Shown here piece by piece: positions 1 to 11,479 of a stretch of DNA of 64,000 nt. The stretch spans positions 394,704-458,703 of the forward strand of contig JANPWX010000153.1 of the NCBI GenBank assembly GCA_024734555.1, read 5' to 3'. How positions within the stretch are numbered: the stretch's first letter is position 1; every line of letters begins with the position of its first letter. Below the pieces are notes generated by a model. It saw nothing but the letters and a program-made list of their open reading frames with translations, had not been told where the DNA came from and did not search any database. Source of the stretch: Trochalopteron elliotii. Lineage: Eukaryota > Chordata > Aves > Passeriformes > Leiothrichidae. Position numbers and translations under genes: made by a program.

Positions 1-2600
1 ATTACTCCCAGAAGAAATCTTGGAAATCTTTCATTTTAGTCCTTTCGGTCCACTGAAGCATAAAGCTATTATGAATGAACAAAAATACTAGAGAGAAAAT
101 TGAAATACAACAGTAATTAACAATATGAATGTATCAAAAATCCAACCCAACGGGCAGGATGGGGCCATCAGATATTTTAACATTTGAGTGACGGGCAGGT
201 AGGGCACCTTTGATGTCACTTTTCCACCAAGAAGTGACTGAGAGATGAGTAATTCCTCCTGACAGAGGGATGTTCTCATCATTTCAGCCTAAAACCCTCA
301 TATTCAAGGTGCCCATCTTGTTTACCTTCGAATAATAAGTAATAATTCTCATTTTAGGATCTTCTTTTCTGTTGCCATATGCTAAATGTCAACAAAGGAT
401 TATAGGAAAAATCATTGAAAATGTGCAGCTATCACAAATAGAGATTTCCCTCTGGGTTCTCTAATACTTTACAGACAAATGTTAAAGATTTATTGCACAT
501 GAACATCAAACATGGTTTTACTACAGTTCTCATTTGGATCAAATTGACACATTTTACATTCATTTTAGCCTAATGAGATTCTTTCACTACACATTATATT
601 CCAAGTGACCTCGTACATGAAATTTGTGGCATGGAACAAACTCACTGATATAACAAAGCCCTTTCCCGACCAACTTTTGGACTTTTTAGAAAAGAAAAGA
701 AAGAGTTTAGCAAGGTCATGAGTCCTGAACGTGCATTTATTCATCGGTGCTCAAGAAAAAATTAACACAAATACTGTGCAGATTATCACGTTTGGCCAAA
801 TTTCCATTTTCAGTGTTCACACCTCAGGAGTCTTTTGAACTTTGATTGCAATCTGAATATTCAACACTTTGGGTCCAATCCAAATATTTACTTCTACACC
901 TGAAATATCAACAGATTTCTAAGGAATTCCTGGAAGAATTTTGCCTCTGGTGGTCAGAATCAGGCCCCAAATAAGGAACAGGATCCCAGCTGCTGGAATC
1001 TGACTTTTGAGAGCAGTTCACTGCAAAACCTTTCCCGACAGCTTTACACAATGCAAAATTTGCTTTTGCAGGAGATTCGGTGGTTTAGAAAGAAAAAAAA
1101 TAATTTTTTTTTTTTTTTGGCTTATCAAAGCAATTAGTAATGGAATGTAAGTTTTTAACACTGTGCTGTAATGTTGTACCAGGGAAAGGTAGCAGATGAC
1201 CTTGAAAGGAGGTGAAAGGAAACTAGAAAATGTTAATTAAAATTATTAGTGCTGTTTGAGGTGCTTATCTTGTTTACTGCTAAGGTGTTGCTCCCTTCTG
1301 CATAATTAGGGGTAATTTTACTTACTTTCAAGTCTGTAATTTTAAATATCACAAAGTTTTATCTTCCAACAAGAAGTAATTCATTATTGGTTTGTATGTA
1401 GCTGCTTGATGTTTTAATCAATATATGCAACTTCCACAAAGTCTGTTAGAATTTGTCAGGAGGTTTTATACATCTTTTATAGTGCAGGATTAGCCATGGT
1501 ATATGAAGCCGAAATCCCATTTAGTAATGAAATTTAAACATAATTCTGTGTTTATGATGTGAAGATATATTTTGACTTGATCTGTCCTTTTACATTTCCC
1601 TTTATCCACGATTATTGGAGGACAATGATATCGGCAAAACAAACCACAGTGAAGTTAAATCCATTTGAACACAAAGAGTTACTGTCAGTTAATCCTAATA
1701 GAGACAATACCGATTTTTTAACTAAACTGCTTAAGAAATGAATATGTCTTGCATGCTTTCAATTTGTTTTAAATCCTAATGTGCGGAGCTCTTTGCTGTT
1801 GTCTAATATTTGCATAAAATATTTAATCTTGTACTTTAAATTAATGATATTAAAGGTCTAAATGTTTGAAAAATGTTGTTGTCAGAACAATGTAATCTTT
1901 TCTCTCCAGACTTTCTTCATATAATTGTGGTGCCCTTATCCTAATATACTTGTAACCTTCCTCTGCATTGTCCTGCTTTGAATGTTCTCTTCCAGGACTT
2001 TCTTTATTTAGAGATTTCTACACTTTAATTTTTTTTTTTTTTAATACATATATATATTAATAAGTGGGGCAGGGGAGTTCCTCTGCTCTCCAGGACACGC
2101 TGCAGAAAGAAATATTCCCAAAATATCTCATGAGTCAAGGTCTGGACATCAGTGTGTGGGGCAGGGGCAAGGTGGAGGCTCATTTTTTAATTTTTGCTGC
2201 TGTGATAAAAATATTGCTGCTCTTTTATCTTCAGCAGAGCAATTAAAGCCATGCAGGGTACTCAAAACCCGTAATTTTTAACCACTGGCATAGTAGGTAG
2301 GAAGAAGCCTACCATTGCCATGAGGCTTTAATTAAACCATAAAAAAATGGGAAAATGTCTTCGGGAGCACATATTAAAATAGGCAAGGAGCTTCAATTCA
2401 TTTTCTTAAATTTACTGAATATTGAATAGGTTGAAAGTTTGCTGGCTTAATATTATAACAGCTTAATGCAGACATTTTATGGGGGAACAGACCCTTTTTT
2501 GTTGTGTTTCCCCCAAATAACTCAATGATGTCAACCCTACTAAGGGGTTATGCTGAGGTGGTACAATTAGGTTACTAATTAATTAAACAAATCAAAGGAA
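1..2600. other. AT-rich single-copy noncoding DNA
   Basis: No exon, CR1 or LTR is recognisable here. The stretch has short homopolymer runs (T run at about 1104-1118, T run near 2030-2042, a short TA run near 2047-2058) and TAATTA-type homeodomain-like words near 2575-2586. Frames are short and full of stops. The smooth AT-rich texture is like that of vertebrate noncoding regions with conserved elements, but conservation cannot be judged from this sequence alone. Confidence 0.6.
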
Positions 2601-2761
2601 GGATGTGCTCTGTGGCACAGGAGGGTTGCTGGGCAGGGGTGTGGGACAGTGTCACTGCTGCAGGGCACAGCCAGGCTGGTGGCCCCACCTCCTCTCTAGG
2701 ACAAGGCAAGGAGCCTTGGTGACAACGGGATTAATCCTGGAGGAGGAGTTACAAAGAGAAG

Positions 2762-2992
2762 GTTCATTAAAGGGAAAATTAGGGAGAAATCAGGAAGGAA
2801 TTGTTCCCTGGGAGGGTGGGCAGGCCCTGGCACAGGGTTCCCAGAGAAGCTGTGGCTGCCCCTGGATCCCTGGCAGTGCCCAAGGCCAGGTTGGAACAAC
2901 CTGGGACAGTGGAAGGTGTCCCAGCCATGGCAGGGGTGGCACTGGGTGGCCTTTGAGGTCCCTTCCAACAAAACCTTTCCACCACTCTACAG
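2762..2992 (+). mobile_element. CR1 LINE 3' fragment
   Basis: It carries the avian CR1 tail in order: 'ttccctgggagggtgggcag', 'gccctggcacagggt', 'ctgtggctgcccctggatcc', 'aaggccaggttgga', 'cctgggacagtggaaggtgt' and 'gaggtcccttccaaca'. It is severely 5'-truncated, as is usual for CR1, and has no coding capacity. The last bases of the tail have diverged, so the 3' edge is approximate. The stop-poor frames here (for example at 2605-3141) come from the repeat's GC-rich composition. Confidence 0.93.
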
Positions 2993-3094
2993 AAGCAGGA
3001 GACAGTGCTGGTGCCAGGATTCCACTCTTGAGGATGGGAAGAGCTTTGTGGCATTTGGGGTGTGCTTGGCTACATGAAAGGGATGCAGCCTTTT

Positions 3095-3168
3095 CCAGGA
3101 ACCATTTGATGTGTGCATGGGTTAATTACAACAATAATTAACCCATGCACACATCAAATGGTCACTGG
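3095..3168. repeat. Near-perfect hairpin (inverted repeat)
   Basis: A 28-bp arm at 3101-3128 (from ACCATTTGATGTG to GTTAATTA) is matched without error by its reverse complement at 3135-3162. The spacer is 6 bp (CAACAA). After two mismatched pairs the complementarity resumes (CCAG at 3095-3098 with CTGG at 3165-3168). It lies between a CR1 end and an LTR and does not look like either. Possible sources are a template-switch or fold-back duplication, a tiny palindromic mobile-element relic, or, less likely, a hairpin RNA. Confidence 0.95.
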
Positions 3169-3490
3169 AACAAGACCAGCAGCTCTTTGTCAGCCCAGGG
3201 CAATGCTGCAGAACCTCCCTGTGCTCCAGAGCCTCCCAGCACTGGCACACACACAGGGATCCTGGGCAAAGGAGAAAACTCTGGGGTGCTGCAGTGCCCT
3301 GGGAGGATGAGGAGCCCCATGCTGACTGCTGGAACTCTTCAATTCCAGCTCCTCAGCTCTGTGAGTTTGTCTTCACTCTGATGGCAGGTGCTGCTCCCCA
3401 GCTGCCTCCGCAGGGGGAGATGGAGGAACCCTGGGCACCCTCCAGGGAGAGGAGAGCCAAGGTGCTGCTGGCACTGCCAGGAGGGATGCC

Positions 3491-3926
3491 AGTGAGAAAT
3501 GGCTCTGTCTTTACCTCTTTCCAAGATCTTTTAGGCATAAACTGTCCAATTATGAAATGACACCTAAATTATTTTTACTTTTAACCCAATAACCAACCAC
3601 CCGTAGTCCCCAGTGTGGATTTTTTTCTATCCAATTAACAAAATACCACCCAAATCATGAAGAAGAAGGTGAAAAAGAAGAACTTAGCCTATGCCCTAAA
3701 TCCTCCATCTTGCTTTATATATATTACTATATTCTAAACCCTTAAACTCTAAGTTTTCCACCATGTGATATTACACATTTCTATTCAAACTACAAGCCCA
3801 TAATCCTGGTCTTATTATTCAATATTGAAGCCTCTCCACAGCCTCAGGTCAAATGCAGTGTTTTCTTGAGGATCAGTGCCTGTTAGCACAGAAAGTCTGA
3901 AATTCTCAGTGCCCAGGGTTCCAACA
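3491..3926 (-). mobile_element. Endogenous retrovirus solo LTR, minus strand
   Basis: Read on the minus strand, the element starts TGTTGGAACCCTGGGCACTG, which resembles the 5' end of passerine ERV LTRs as I remember them. It has a TATA-like box in its interior and no retroviral genes on either side. The hexamer GATGCC occurs immediately outside both proposed ends (3485-3490 and 3927-3932), consistent with a 6-bp target-site duplication. With that boundary the distal terminus reads CT instead of the expected CA, so one substitution or a slightly different edge must be assumed. I do not assign a family name. Confidence 0.72.
3714..3721 (-). promoter_or_regulatory. TATA-like box inside minus-strand LTR
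   Basis: TTTATATA on the plus strand reads TATATAAA on the minus strand, and it lies centrally in the LTR where a U3 promoter is expected. It is in an old element, and nothing in the sequence shows activity. Confidence 0.45.
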
Positions 3927-3961
3927 GATGCCCTGCCAGGAGCTTGGATCGCTGGGCTCCT

Positions 3962-4001
3962 CTGTGGTGGCACTGGGAGGGCTGTGGTGGCACTGGGAGG
4001 G
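3962..4001. repeat. Perfect 20-bp tandem duplication
   Basis: The unit CTGTGGTGGCACTGGGAGGG occurs twice head to tail with no mismatch (3962-3981 and 3982-4001), 35 bp beyond the proposed LTR edge. This looks like a recent slippage or duplication event and could be length-polymorphic. Confidence 0.95.
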
Positions 4002-5161
4002 CTTTGCTTTCACTGGTGCCTGCTCAGAAGCAGCAGCAAGAGCAGAGCAGCTCTCTCTTTTCATTGGGGGGGGAAAAAGGGAATTAATTCAGCTTGGAGA
4101 AACAATAGGAGAGGAAGGCAGTAAGGCAAAGAGGCACATGAAGGATCTCAAGAGCAGAAGACAGCGATATTTCCAGGGATTTATGTGGCACTAAAAGGGA
4201 TGTATTATGGCAAGTAGATGAAAGGACATATTATACTGCCATATTTGATGCATGGCCACATAATCACACTAAACTGAATTTTGAATAAGAATGGAAGAAG
4301 ATTCCTGTAGTCAATTGGAACTACAGGGAGAATTTAAATAGTGGACCTAATAATCTGAGGAGTTTTCCTTTGAACATCAGGACAGCTGAGAACAGCCATG
4401 GAGAAATTCAGAAGACAGCTTCTCAAAATTTCTGGTGGTTTTTTTTGTTTTGATGGTGGCTCAGGTGACACCCAGATGTCACCTGCACTCCACGGTGTGG
4501 CTGTGCCAGCACTTGGTACTGCTGACTCAACAAGAGCTGCCACACAGTTTTTTGCAGGACCCTGCTCTGTCTTTGAAGACCCCTCAGCCAAATGATGACT
4601 GAGTCCAGGCATTCTCCTTGTCTCCAGATGGATTTCCTCAAGGAGAAAATCTCCAAGGACATTGGCAAACTTCATGAATTTTACCTTCCTTCTCCCCCAA
4701 GTCCATGTCAAGCCATGAACTTGGCACAATTAACATTCCCCAGTCTGGATTCCCTCTCAAGGCTCCCGTGCCAGAGCAGAGCTCACACAGAACCTGCTCT
4801 AACTCTGATGTTTGTAAGGAAGCCCAAAACCTGGGGAATTTGGGGTTGTTTGTTCCAAACATTTCAAACAGTTCCAGTGACATCTAGTGGGGAGCAAACC
4901 CCTGCAAACGGCTCCAGCCTTACAGAAAAATCCCATTATCCTTTATTTTCTTTTAACCCACTGGGCAATAGTTTCCTACTGAAAAAAAACCCTCAGCTGT
5001 GGTTTGTGTGCCATACACCATGATTGAAAAATAGTTTCATAGTCCACTGAGAATTTCTCCTTTCTGGAAACATTTCATCTATTAAGGACCATTTGGAATT
5101 TTCTCTGGGACATTCCACCACATCTAAAATAAACTCATGGAAGAAGGTCATGAAGCCTTTG
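4002..5161. other. Unassigned noncoding DNA
   Basis: I recognise no repeat family or exon. Minus-strand frames near 4334-4883 and the plus-strand frame at 4592-5023 are open but lack any domain signature and overlap one another in several frames, as expected by chance. Confidence 0.55.
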
Positions 5162-5247
5162 AAAAAAACAACAACAACAACAACAACAACCACCAAGAAC
5201 TCTTAGAAATTTAAATTACTCAGAGAACAACAACAACAACAAAAAAA
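5162..5247. repeat. (AAC)n microsatellite, two blocks
   Basis: AAC repeats occupy about 5166-5190 and again about 5226-5241, separated by 35 bp of non-repeat sequence. The poly-valine frame on the minus strand is only the translation of this repeat. Confidence 0.95.
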
Positions 5248-5640
5248 TCTCAGTCCAACTGCTGCAGCCCTATTTAATAGAGATGTAACTAAATATAGTG
5301 AAAGTGATGTAAAATTAGCTTGGAAGCAAAACCAGGTCATCTTTCTCTCCCTCCCAGCTCCCATTTTCCTCTGCGCTGTCTCCCTGAGCACCTTCTGCAC
5401 GTGTTCCCTACCCAGCGTGCTGATGGAAGGGGAGGCTGCAAACATCAATCAGTCACAGCCAAACCTCTTCTCTCTTACTCAGGGTGAGTAAAAGCTGCCT
5501 CAGAAGCGTTCCTTGATTCCATAATATCCTTTTTCTCCTTCTCTCTGAGGCACTGCACAGTTATCCTGGTTTAAGGGGCAGCTCATGCTTTAGGGTTATG
5601 TCAGATCTGAGTGAGGTTCCTGAATCAGGCAAGTTTTCCA

Positions 5641-5726
5641 GTGGAAAGTGTCCCAGTTTGTGCCAGAGGGTTGGAACTACATGGTCCTCAGGGCACTTTC
5701 CAACCCACACCTTTCTGTGATTCCCA
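5641..5726 (+). mobile_element. CR1 3'-end fragment, short and diverged
   Basis: The order 'gtggaaagtgtccca', 'ggttggaact', 'actttccaacccacac' and 'ttctgtgattcc' matches the terminal part of CR1. It is only about 85 bp and clearly older than the fragment at 2762-2992. Confidence 0.75.
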
Positions 5727-7851
5727 AGGCATAAATTCAAGCCACAAATAAATTATTAATCTCAGAGTGGTGGCACTTTGGCAATCCAAAGTTCTGCAGG
5801 TCAGACCTAAGATCTATGTGTTTTAAAAGCAGAAATATTGTAGCAACTTGTGGGATTTTTTTCCCTAAAATGGAAAAATGGCACCATTAAATTTGGGAGT
5901 GGATAGACACGTGCCCACAGGATTTTTGCTTCCTGATTTGGGATCACTGGACACAGGATTTCCTGCACCTTTCCAGTGGCAGTACCAGAGGGAAAATACA
6001 ACATTACCTGAGGGTTGTGGTGTGGGTGCTGTTATATGGACCTGACACCAAAGGAATCTCAGAAAGTCCAGAAACATCAAAGCTTTGAAAACCACCAAAT
6101 TATTTTGAAGCTTTCCCAGCCGACAGAGTCTGTGTGGGTTTGCAAATTTGCCTGAAAATTTCACAAGAATTCCATTTCTCTCAAGTTTCCAGTCCTCCCC
6201 TTGATCCTGTCTGTAGCCTCACAAATACATATTAAAAAAAAAAAAAAAAAAAGAAAGAGAAACATCATTTAGGGTGGTTGTTTTTAAAAGTTTTGGTTTT
6301 ACTTTGCAATAAATTTTGGATGCAGGCTCTAAGAATCCTGTTGCTGGGACAAGGGCAGCTGTGTTTCAGCAAAGAGACTGCCATGAGTCACCCATTTTCT
6401 TTCTCTCTCCTTTCTGTTTTCCTTAATCTGAAAAAGAAAATAATAATCCAGACCGAGAAACAGAAGCTTTGCTCCTCGTGGATGGGAAAGGCTGGGAAAT
6501 TCTGTTCCCAGGTCTTGCAAAGGAGTTGGGGTGTGAGCAGGAAACCTGTTTAGTCTCTGCATCTCAGCCCAGCCTAAACTGGACCTAAACTGGGCCTAAA
6601 CTGGTCCTGACTGGATGTGAGACCCTCAAAGCTCTCAGTGGGGCATAGAAATCTGACTGCTCAGATGATGTGGATGGAGCCTCGTCTTTATTTTCAGATA
6701 ACAAAGGCATCAAAAAATTATTTCAGCAGTTTCCCAAACTTTCTCTTTCCCTCCACAGGTTATTGTTTCAGCTACCATAGAGATTTTGGGCTCCCACCAG
6801 AACTGGAGAAGGATTTGCTCTGGAGGTTCTCTCCCAACCAAATTGTCTATGGACAAGTTTGAAAATTTCTGAGCTAACTAATCTCTGTTTCGTTGCAGTG
6901 CATTAATTAAAAATTAATTCATGCTTGTAAATCACTTGCAGTTATGTAAAGAGAAGCAAAAATATTTACAATGTTCCATTTTTAGTTGCATGGAAATTCT
7001 TGGAAAAAGCATTTTGTCATTCTTCCTTTCAGAAGCACCAAATTGTTTTTATTTTATTTGTGGTTTTGTGAATGAGGAAAAAAAATACAGATTTCTCTCT
7101 GTAGCACTTATTTGATTTGGTCTAAAATTCCAAGGAAAAGGCATTTGTTTTAGCAAAGACATTTCTTGGGTTCTGTTGTGCACTCAGAGGCCTTGAGGTT
7201 GGGGTAAAATTGTCTTAGTTGCAGTTTATTTCCATGGGCTGAATATTACATGATTAGAAGCGTTTGGCCACTACTGGGAGAGGCTGGAGAGAAAGGAAGG
7301 TCAGGTGGGTGTCTTGGGAGAAAATCAGAGAGAATTACTATAAAATATGTGCAGTTAAGTGAGAAAATCAGCATCTGCTGGCTGTTTGTTTTCTTTCGAG
7401 TTTTTTTGGGGTTTTTTTTGGAATTGCAAGAAATGTTACGAACACAGTTCTGGTTTGGTTGTAGTTCTGGAGGGAGAAAAGGATGAGGATGAAGGTGGGA
7501 GCTTTGGGAATGTGAGTAGGAGGTGAGTATTGACAACAGGAGCAGCAACATCAATGCCATTTTCTGTGATGGCTTCAACCCTGTGGAAGATAAATTAGGT
7601 AAAGAGAGAAACAAGCCACCTCTCCAGGTTTCCATCAGCCCCACTCAGAAAAGCCTTCCTCAAAAATTTTCTCCACTCTCCCAGTTCAAGTAGGAGAACC
7701 AGGAATCACTGCAGCCACCCACAGTGGCAGAAGAGGCTTCCCCCGACTTGCATTTTTTGGGGCTGCATCACCCAGGATTGGGGTCCCTTATTTTTCTCTC
7801 ATTTGTGAGATGTGGAGGTGGGAGGCGACTTTGGGAGATGTTGAAGCAATC
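5727..7851. other. Unassigned noncoding DNA with simple repeats
   Basis: It contains an A run at 6234-6252 and a small degenerate tandem array at about 6572-6614 (units ending CCTAAACTG). Otherwise it is AT-rich unique sequence. No exon or LTR was recognised. Confidence 0.55.
6234..6252. repeat. Poly-A run
   Basis: Nineteen consecutive A residues followed by GAAAGAGA. Nothing upstream looks like a processed transcript or SINE. Confidence 0.95.
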
Positions 7852-8000
7852 AAAACTGAAAGAGGGCAAGTTTAACTTGCAGAGGGCAGGATTAGATGGG
7901 ATATTGGGAGGAAATCCTTCCCTGGGAGGGTGGGCAGGCCCTGGCACAGGGTGCCCAGAGAAGCCCCTGGATCCCTGGCATTGTCCAAGGCCAGGTTGGG
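7852..8000 (+). mobile_element. CR1 LINE fragment, truncated at both ends
   Basis: The tail-proximal block is clear: 'aaactgaaagagggcaag', 'gggatattgggaggaaatcc', 'gaggccctggcacagggtg'-type sequence, 'cctggatccctggcattg' and 'tccaaggccaggttggg'. It then stops abruptly, and the terminal 'ggtcccttccaaccc' part is missing. The 'gctgtggctg' piece before 'cccctggatcc' is also deleted relative to the copy at 2762. Confidence 0.92.
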
Positions 8001-9000
8001 AATTCCCCTCTCTGGTGAACACCCCTCAAAACCACCTTCCTGTGGATGTCCCTGCTTGGTGTTTGTCTGTCACAGCAGTGAATTCTGCCTGCCCAGCTCC
8101 TCCTGAGCCCTGAATTACCACACACCTCTCACTCTTCCTGAACCTTCCCTCTTTCAGGGTGATTCATTACAACCAGTCTGGAACTGGGAATCTTTATCAA
8201 AGCACTTTGGGGAAGTGGAGAGAATTCTCCAATAATAACTGGTGGTTGTCACACCACCAGCACAGGCTGCCTGGAGAAGTTTGCACCTGCTTTGGAGAGA
8301 CTTTATTTCTGATCTGCTGATGTTTATAGAGGTGAATATTAATTAATGTTAGGAAAGCTGTGGGGTTTGACATTGCCTTTGGTGTTTATCATACGTATTT
8401 TCCTTCTGGGGGTGCTGTGAAGTTCCTGTGTGAGCCTGACCACCATCCAGCCTGGCTGGCTCCAGGATCCAATAAATAAAACCTGGGGGATGATGTCACA
8501 ATGCTGTCCAGCCCTTCCCACATCTTCCCAGCTGCATCCAGCCCTGCTTCTTCTGCTCCTCCCGCTTCTTTTCTTTCTGTAATTTCCATGACTGGAGCTG
8601 GGATTTATCCCTGAGTGCCAGCAGAGAGGAAAAAATTTCCAGTTTGTTGTTGCTGCCACAGGTCCACGGTGAAGGAACCTTCTCCACCTCTCTGTGTGCA
8701 CTTTTCCAGGGGTGGCAGAGGGGCTGCTCCTCTCCCAAAAATCCTTCTCTGGGCTCAGACCAGCATCACCCTGCAGGCTGGGCTGCCACAGCAGCCTGTG
8801 CCTCAGTTCTGCTGACTTTAACTGAGCCAAGCAGGCTGTGCTCAGGCAAAAAAAAATGATGTCAAAGGGGTAAAACAAAGAGTATTGTGTTTGGCCTATC
8901 TTGCAAAAAATTATGCGCCGAGGAAGAATAGTGCGGAAGTGGAGTAAGTACAAAACACACACTCGAGTGTCTCGTCGCTTCCCTGAGACAAAGGCAGACA
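8001..9000. other. Unassigned noncoding DNA with a 220-codon chance frame
   Basis: The longest open frame in the window (minus strand, 8339-9001, 220 codons) lies here. It has no signal peptide, domain or repeated motif I can recognise, and shorter frames overlap it in other phases. I read it as chance. The last 130 bp (about 8870-9000) are unusually CpG-containing for the region and lead into the conserved-looking block that follows. Confidence 0.5.
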
Positions 9001-9620
9001 AAATTAATCAGCAGTGATTTGTTGTGCCAGAAAACGCACGCTCCTGACTATCTCTGGCAGATTATTGCCAAGGAAATAGTTCCTCAATATCCCAGGCACA
9101 TTCCTGACCTGTATATTATGAAGTTATTTCTGCTTTATGATTTGTAACCTGTAAAATGCCTGTGATCTTAATAAATGAGAGCTTGTTGCCTCCTGAAATC
9201 CGCTGTATTTCATCTCCTGCTTGCCTCCTTTGGCAGTGTTGTTATTTAGGCTGAGTTAGCATTAGTATTCTCCCTGAGCATATCCACTTCCATGAATCCG
9301 ATCTCATCGCTGCGAGCGAGCACCCTTAGGACACGGTGACACCATCCATATGACATATGATCATGGGTGGAAGCATAGCTGGAGGCCTTATGGAAAACAC
9401 TGAGGATTTTCCAACCTGGACAGATTTTTTTTTTTTTTTCCTATTTTTTTTCTCATTTCCCCATGAGGAAATATGGTGGATTTGTTTAATTGTGTAATCG
9501 AGCCTATGACCTGCAGTCGGTTCTCGTAACTTAATAGTAAACCTGTAGAAAGGAAACTTTACAGGGCTGTCTTATTGACAGTGCTCCTATAGTACAATTC
9601 AAATTGCCTGAGGTGCAGCC
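9001..9620. other. Candidate conserved noncoding block
   Basis: Low-repeat, AT-leaning sequence with balanced word content. It includes two close CATATG palindromes (about 9348-9359) next to TGATCA, and lies away from CR1 or LTR sequence. A T run sits at about 9426-9440. Whether it is conserved in other birds is inference only. Confidence 0.35.
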
Positions 9621-11318
9621 TGGCACAGCTTCTGAAAATAAAGATGTTTTCCTCTGTCATTTACAGGAAGTTTCCTTGCTGTTTACAGGAGTTTCAGGTG
9701 GCAGGAGAATCCAGGGTGCTGCTCTCAGGGGTGTCCATCCATCCTGGGAGCAGCTCATGGAGCCACCCATGAGCAGACACCTGGGAAAATATTCAATATT
9801 CATAGAAAAAAACCAACTGTGAATCCTCTCCATGCCTCCCAATGCTTAAAACAGCACAAAAGGCTGCAAGTTGTCCTTGCTCTGTCAATTAAATGACACC
9901 AAGAGAAAATAAAATTATACCTAAAAGTAATTTAGAAACCAAACCTCACAGGGCCGAGCCTGACATTGACCCTTCACACCACCTAAATTATTGCATCCAC
10001 CTTCTTCAGCCTCTAAAATATATTTCTGTATGCTTGAAATAAAAATGAGGGTGTATTCTTATTATTAGGAAGAATTTCCAGCATAATGCCGGAGCGTGGG
10101 GGTTGTGCTGATGGGGGTTTTGGGGTGGGAGAGATGTGCAGAGGGCAGCCCTTACCCCAAAATTCCTGAACAACTCCAGCCTGTTCAAGGTCTGAAAAAG
10201 CCAGACATCTTCTGAAGGCATTTTACGAGTGCATATGGAGAAACTGCCGAAAATATAACTGTTAGTGAATAAGATGGAAATTAGTGCTGTTGTGTTCACC
10301 TGTAAGTTTTTCTTTAAAGCCAGTGATTGCATTTGAAACCTGCAATTCTCGACAAAAAGAGAAAAGTTCAGTGCTGATTGCTGGATATTTGGACCTCCCA
10401 GTGCAAACATTAACTGGCTGAGAGGCACTCTGGAATGTAATGAAGGAAACAATACTGGGAATGGAGCCAAACGCAGAAACACTGGCGCCTGCAACCTAGG
10501 GATTTGCCTCCTAGTAATAGGAGCTGAACAAGGCCCAGCACTTCTGTTAGGCTGGAAATGACATACTGTGATCCTTGACTTAGCCAAAGGGATTTTAAAT
10601 GGAGGAAAGAGCTGGCAAGACAAAATCTCCTGCACTTTTCACAGTGTTTTCTAAAACAAGCAAAGGAAATCGGGAGAAAAGACTGTAGTCTATTACATTT
10701 GATCCAGTTAAGTCAAGAGTGGAAGCTTTTTAACTGCTGTTATTATTTTTTATACTTTCTCATCATGTCACACCACCCAGAAAGCACAGACATAAAGCAG
10801 AAACTTGAAACTGCTTTCATTCAAGAAGAAGGGCACCCCAACATTGCGTTATTGACAGGAGGGCTGCAAAAACTGACAGCTGCAGAAATTGTACAGTTGA
10901 AGTTCAATTCCCAGGAGCAGGAACAATATACTGATGGTATTAATTCCGTTTGGAATTGTTAAAATAAGAAAAGGTTATGGGCTGAGGAAGGGACCTGGTA
11001 TTTTTTTTTTTTCTTCTTCTTCTTTTTTTGCTTGTAACAAAGGCGAACCTTCCTTCTTCCCTGGTGTCCTTGGACTGTCATCTCCAACCTTTTGAAACTG
11101 TATCTGATTATCCATGTGGCAATTAATCATAATTAAGCAGGCTTGAGATTTGGAAAGGTACAAAGAAGGTGGCTATAGATCTGGCTTTTGTCCTGAGTAA
11201 CCTCTTTTTTTTTTTTTTTTTACTCTGTTTTTTTGGCTGCTGAATCTTGTGTTTGGAGCCATGAGAGGGAGGACTGGAAAACTGAGAAAAAAAATAATAG
11301 AGAGGCAGAAAAAACTAG
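9621..11318. other. Unassigned noncoding DNA with T-rich runs
   Basis: It holds T/C-rich runs near 11000-11030 and a T run near 11203-11221. A 209-codon minus-strand frame (10006-10635) shows no recognisable family feature and is probably chance. Confidence 0.5.
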
Positions 11319-11336
11319 TGTGTGTGTGTGTGTGTG
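11319..11336. repeat. (TG)n microsatellite
   Basis: Nine uninterrupted TG dinucleotides followed by TTTT. Confidence 0.95.
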
Positions 11337-11479
11337 TTTTAACATCAGAGCCCTGAGCATCCTAGTTGCTCTTTCTTTCTCTTTTTGGACATCACAGTCC
11401 CTAGAAACTAAGTTCCAGCAAACTTGGAAGCAGTCTGTTTCCAAGAGGAAGCTAGGTAACAAATTACCTTTCTAATGCC

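Noticed and set aside
2605..3141. 178-codon plus-strand frame
   Set aside because: It runs through a CR1 tail and into the hairpin, so it is repeat translation.
4993..5196. Poly-valine protein on the minus strand
   Set aside because: Translation of the (AAC)n microsatellite.
8239..8260. Small inverted repeat CTGGTGGT / ACCACCAG
   Set aside because: Eight-base arms are expected by chance in 64 kb.
8881..9000. Arg-rich short frame beginning ATGCGCCGAGGAAG
   Set aside because: Suggested a basic small protein at first, but the frame is under 40 codons and ends in AT-rich DNA; no known family.
8339..9001. 220-codon minus-strand frame, longest in the window
   Set aside because: No domain, signal or codon pattern recognised. 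Shorter frames overlap it in other phases, and a frame of this length is not improbable in 64 kb read in six phases.
10006..10635. 209-codon minus-strand frame
   Set aside because: No family motif, and no recognisable splice or promoter context; likely chance.
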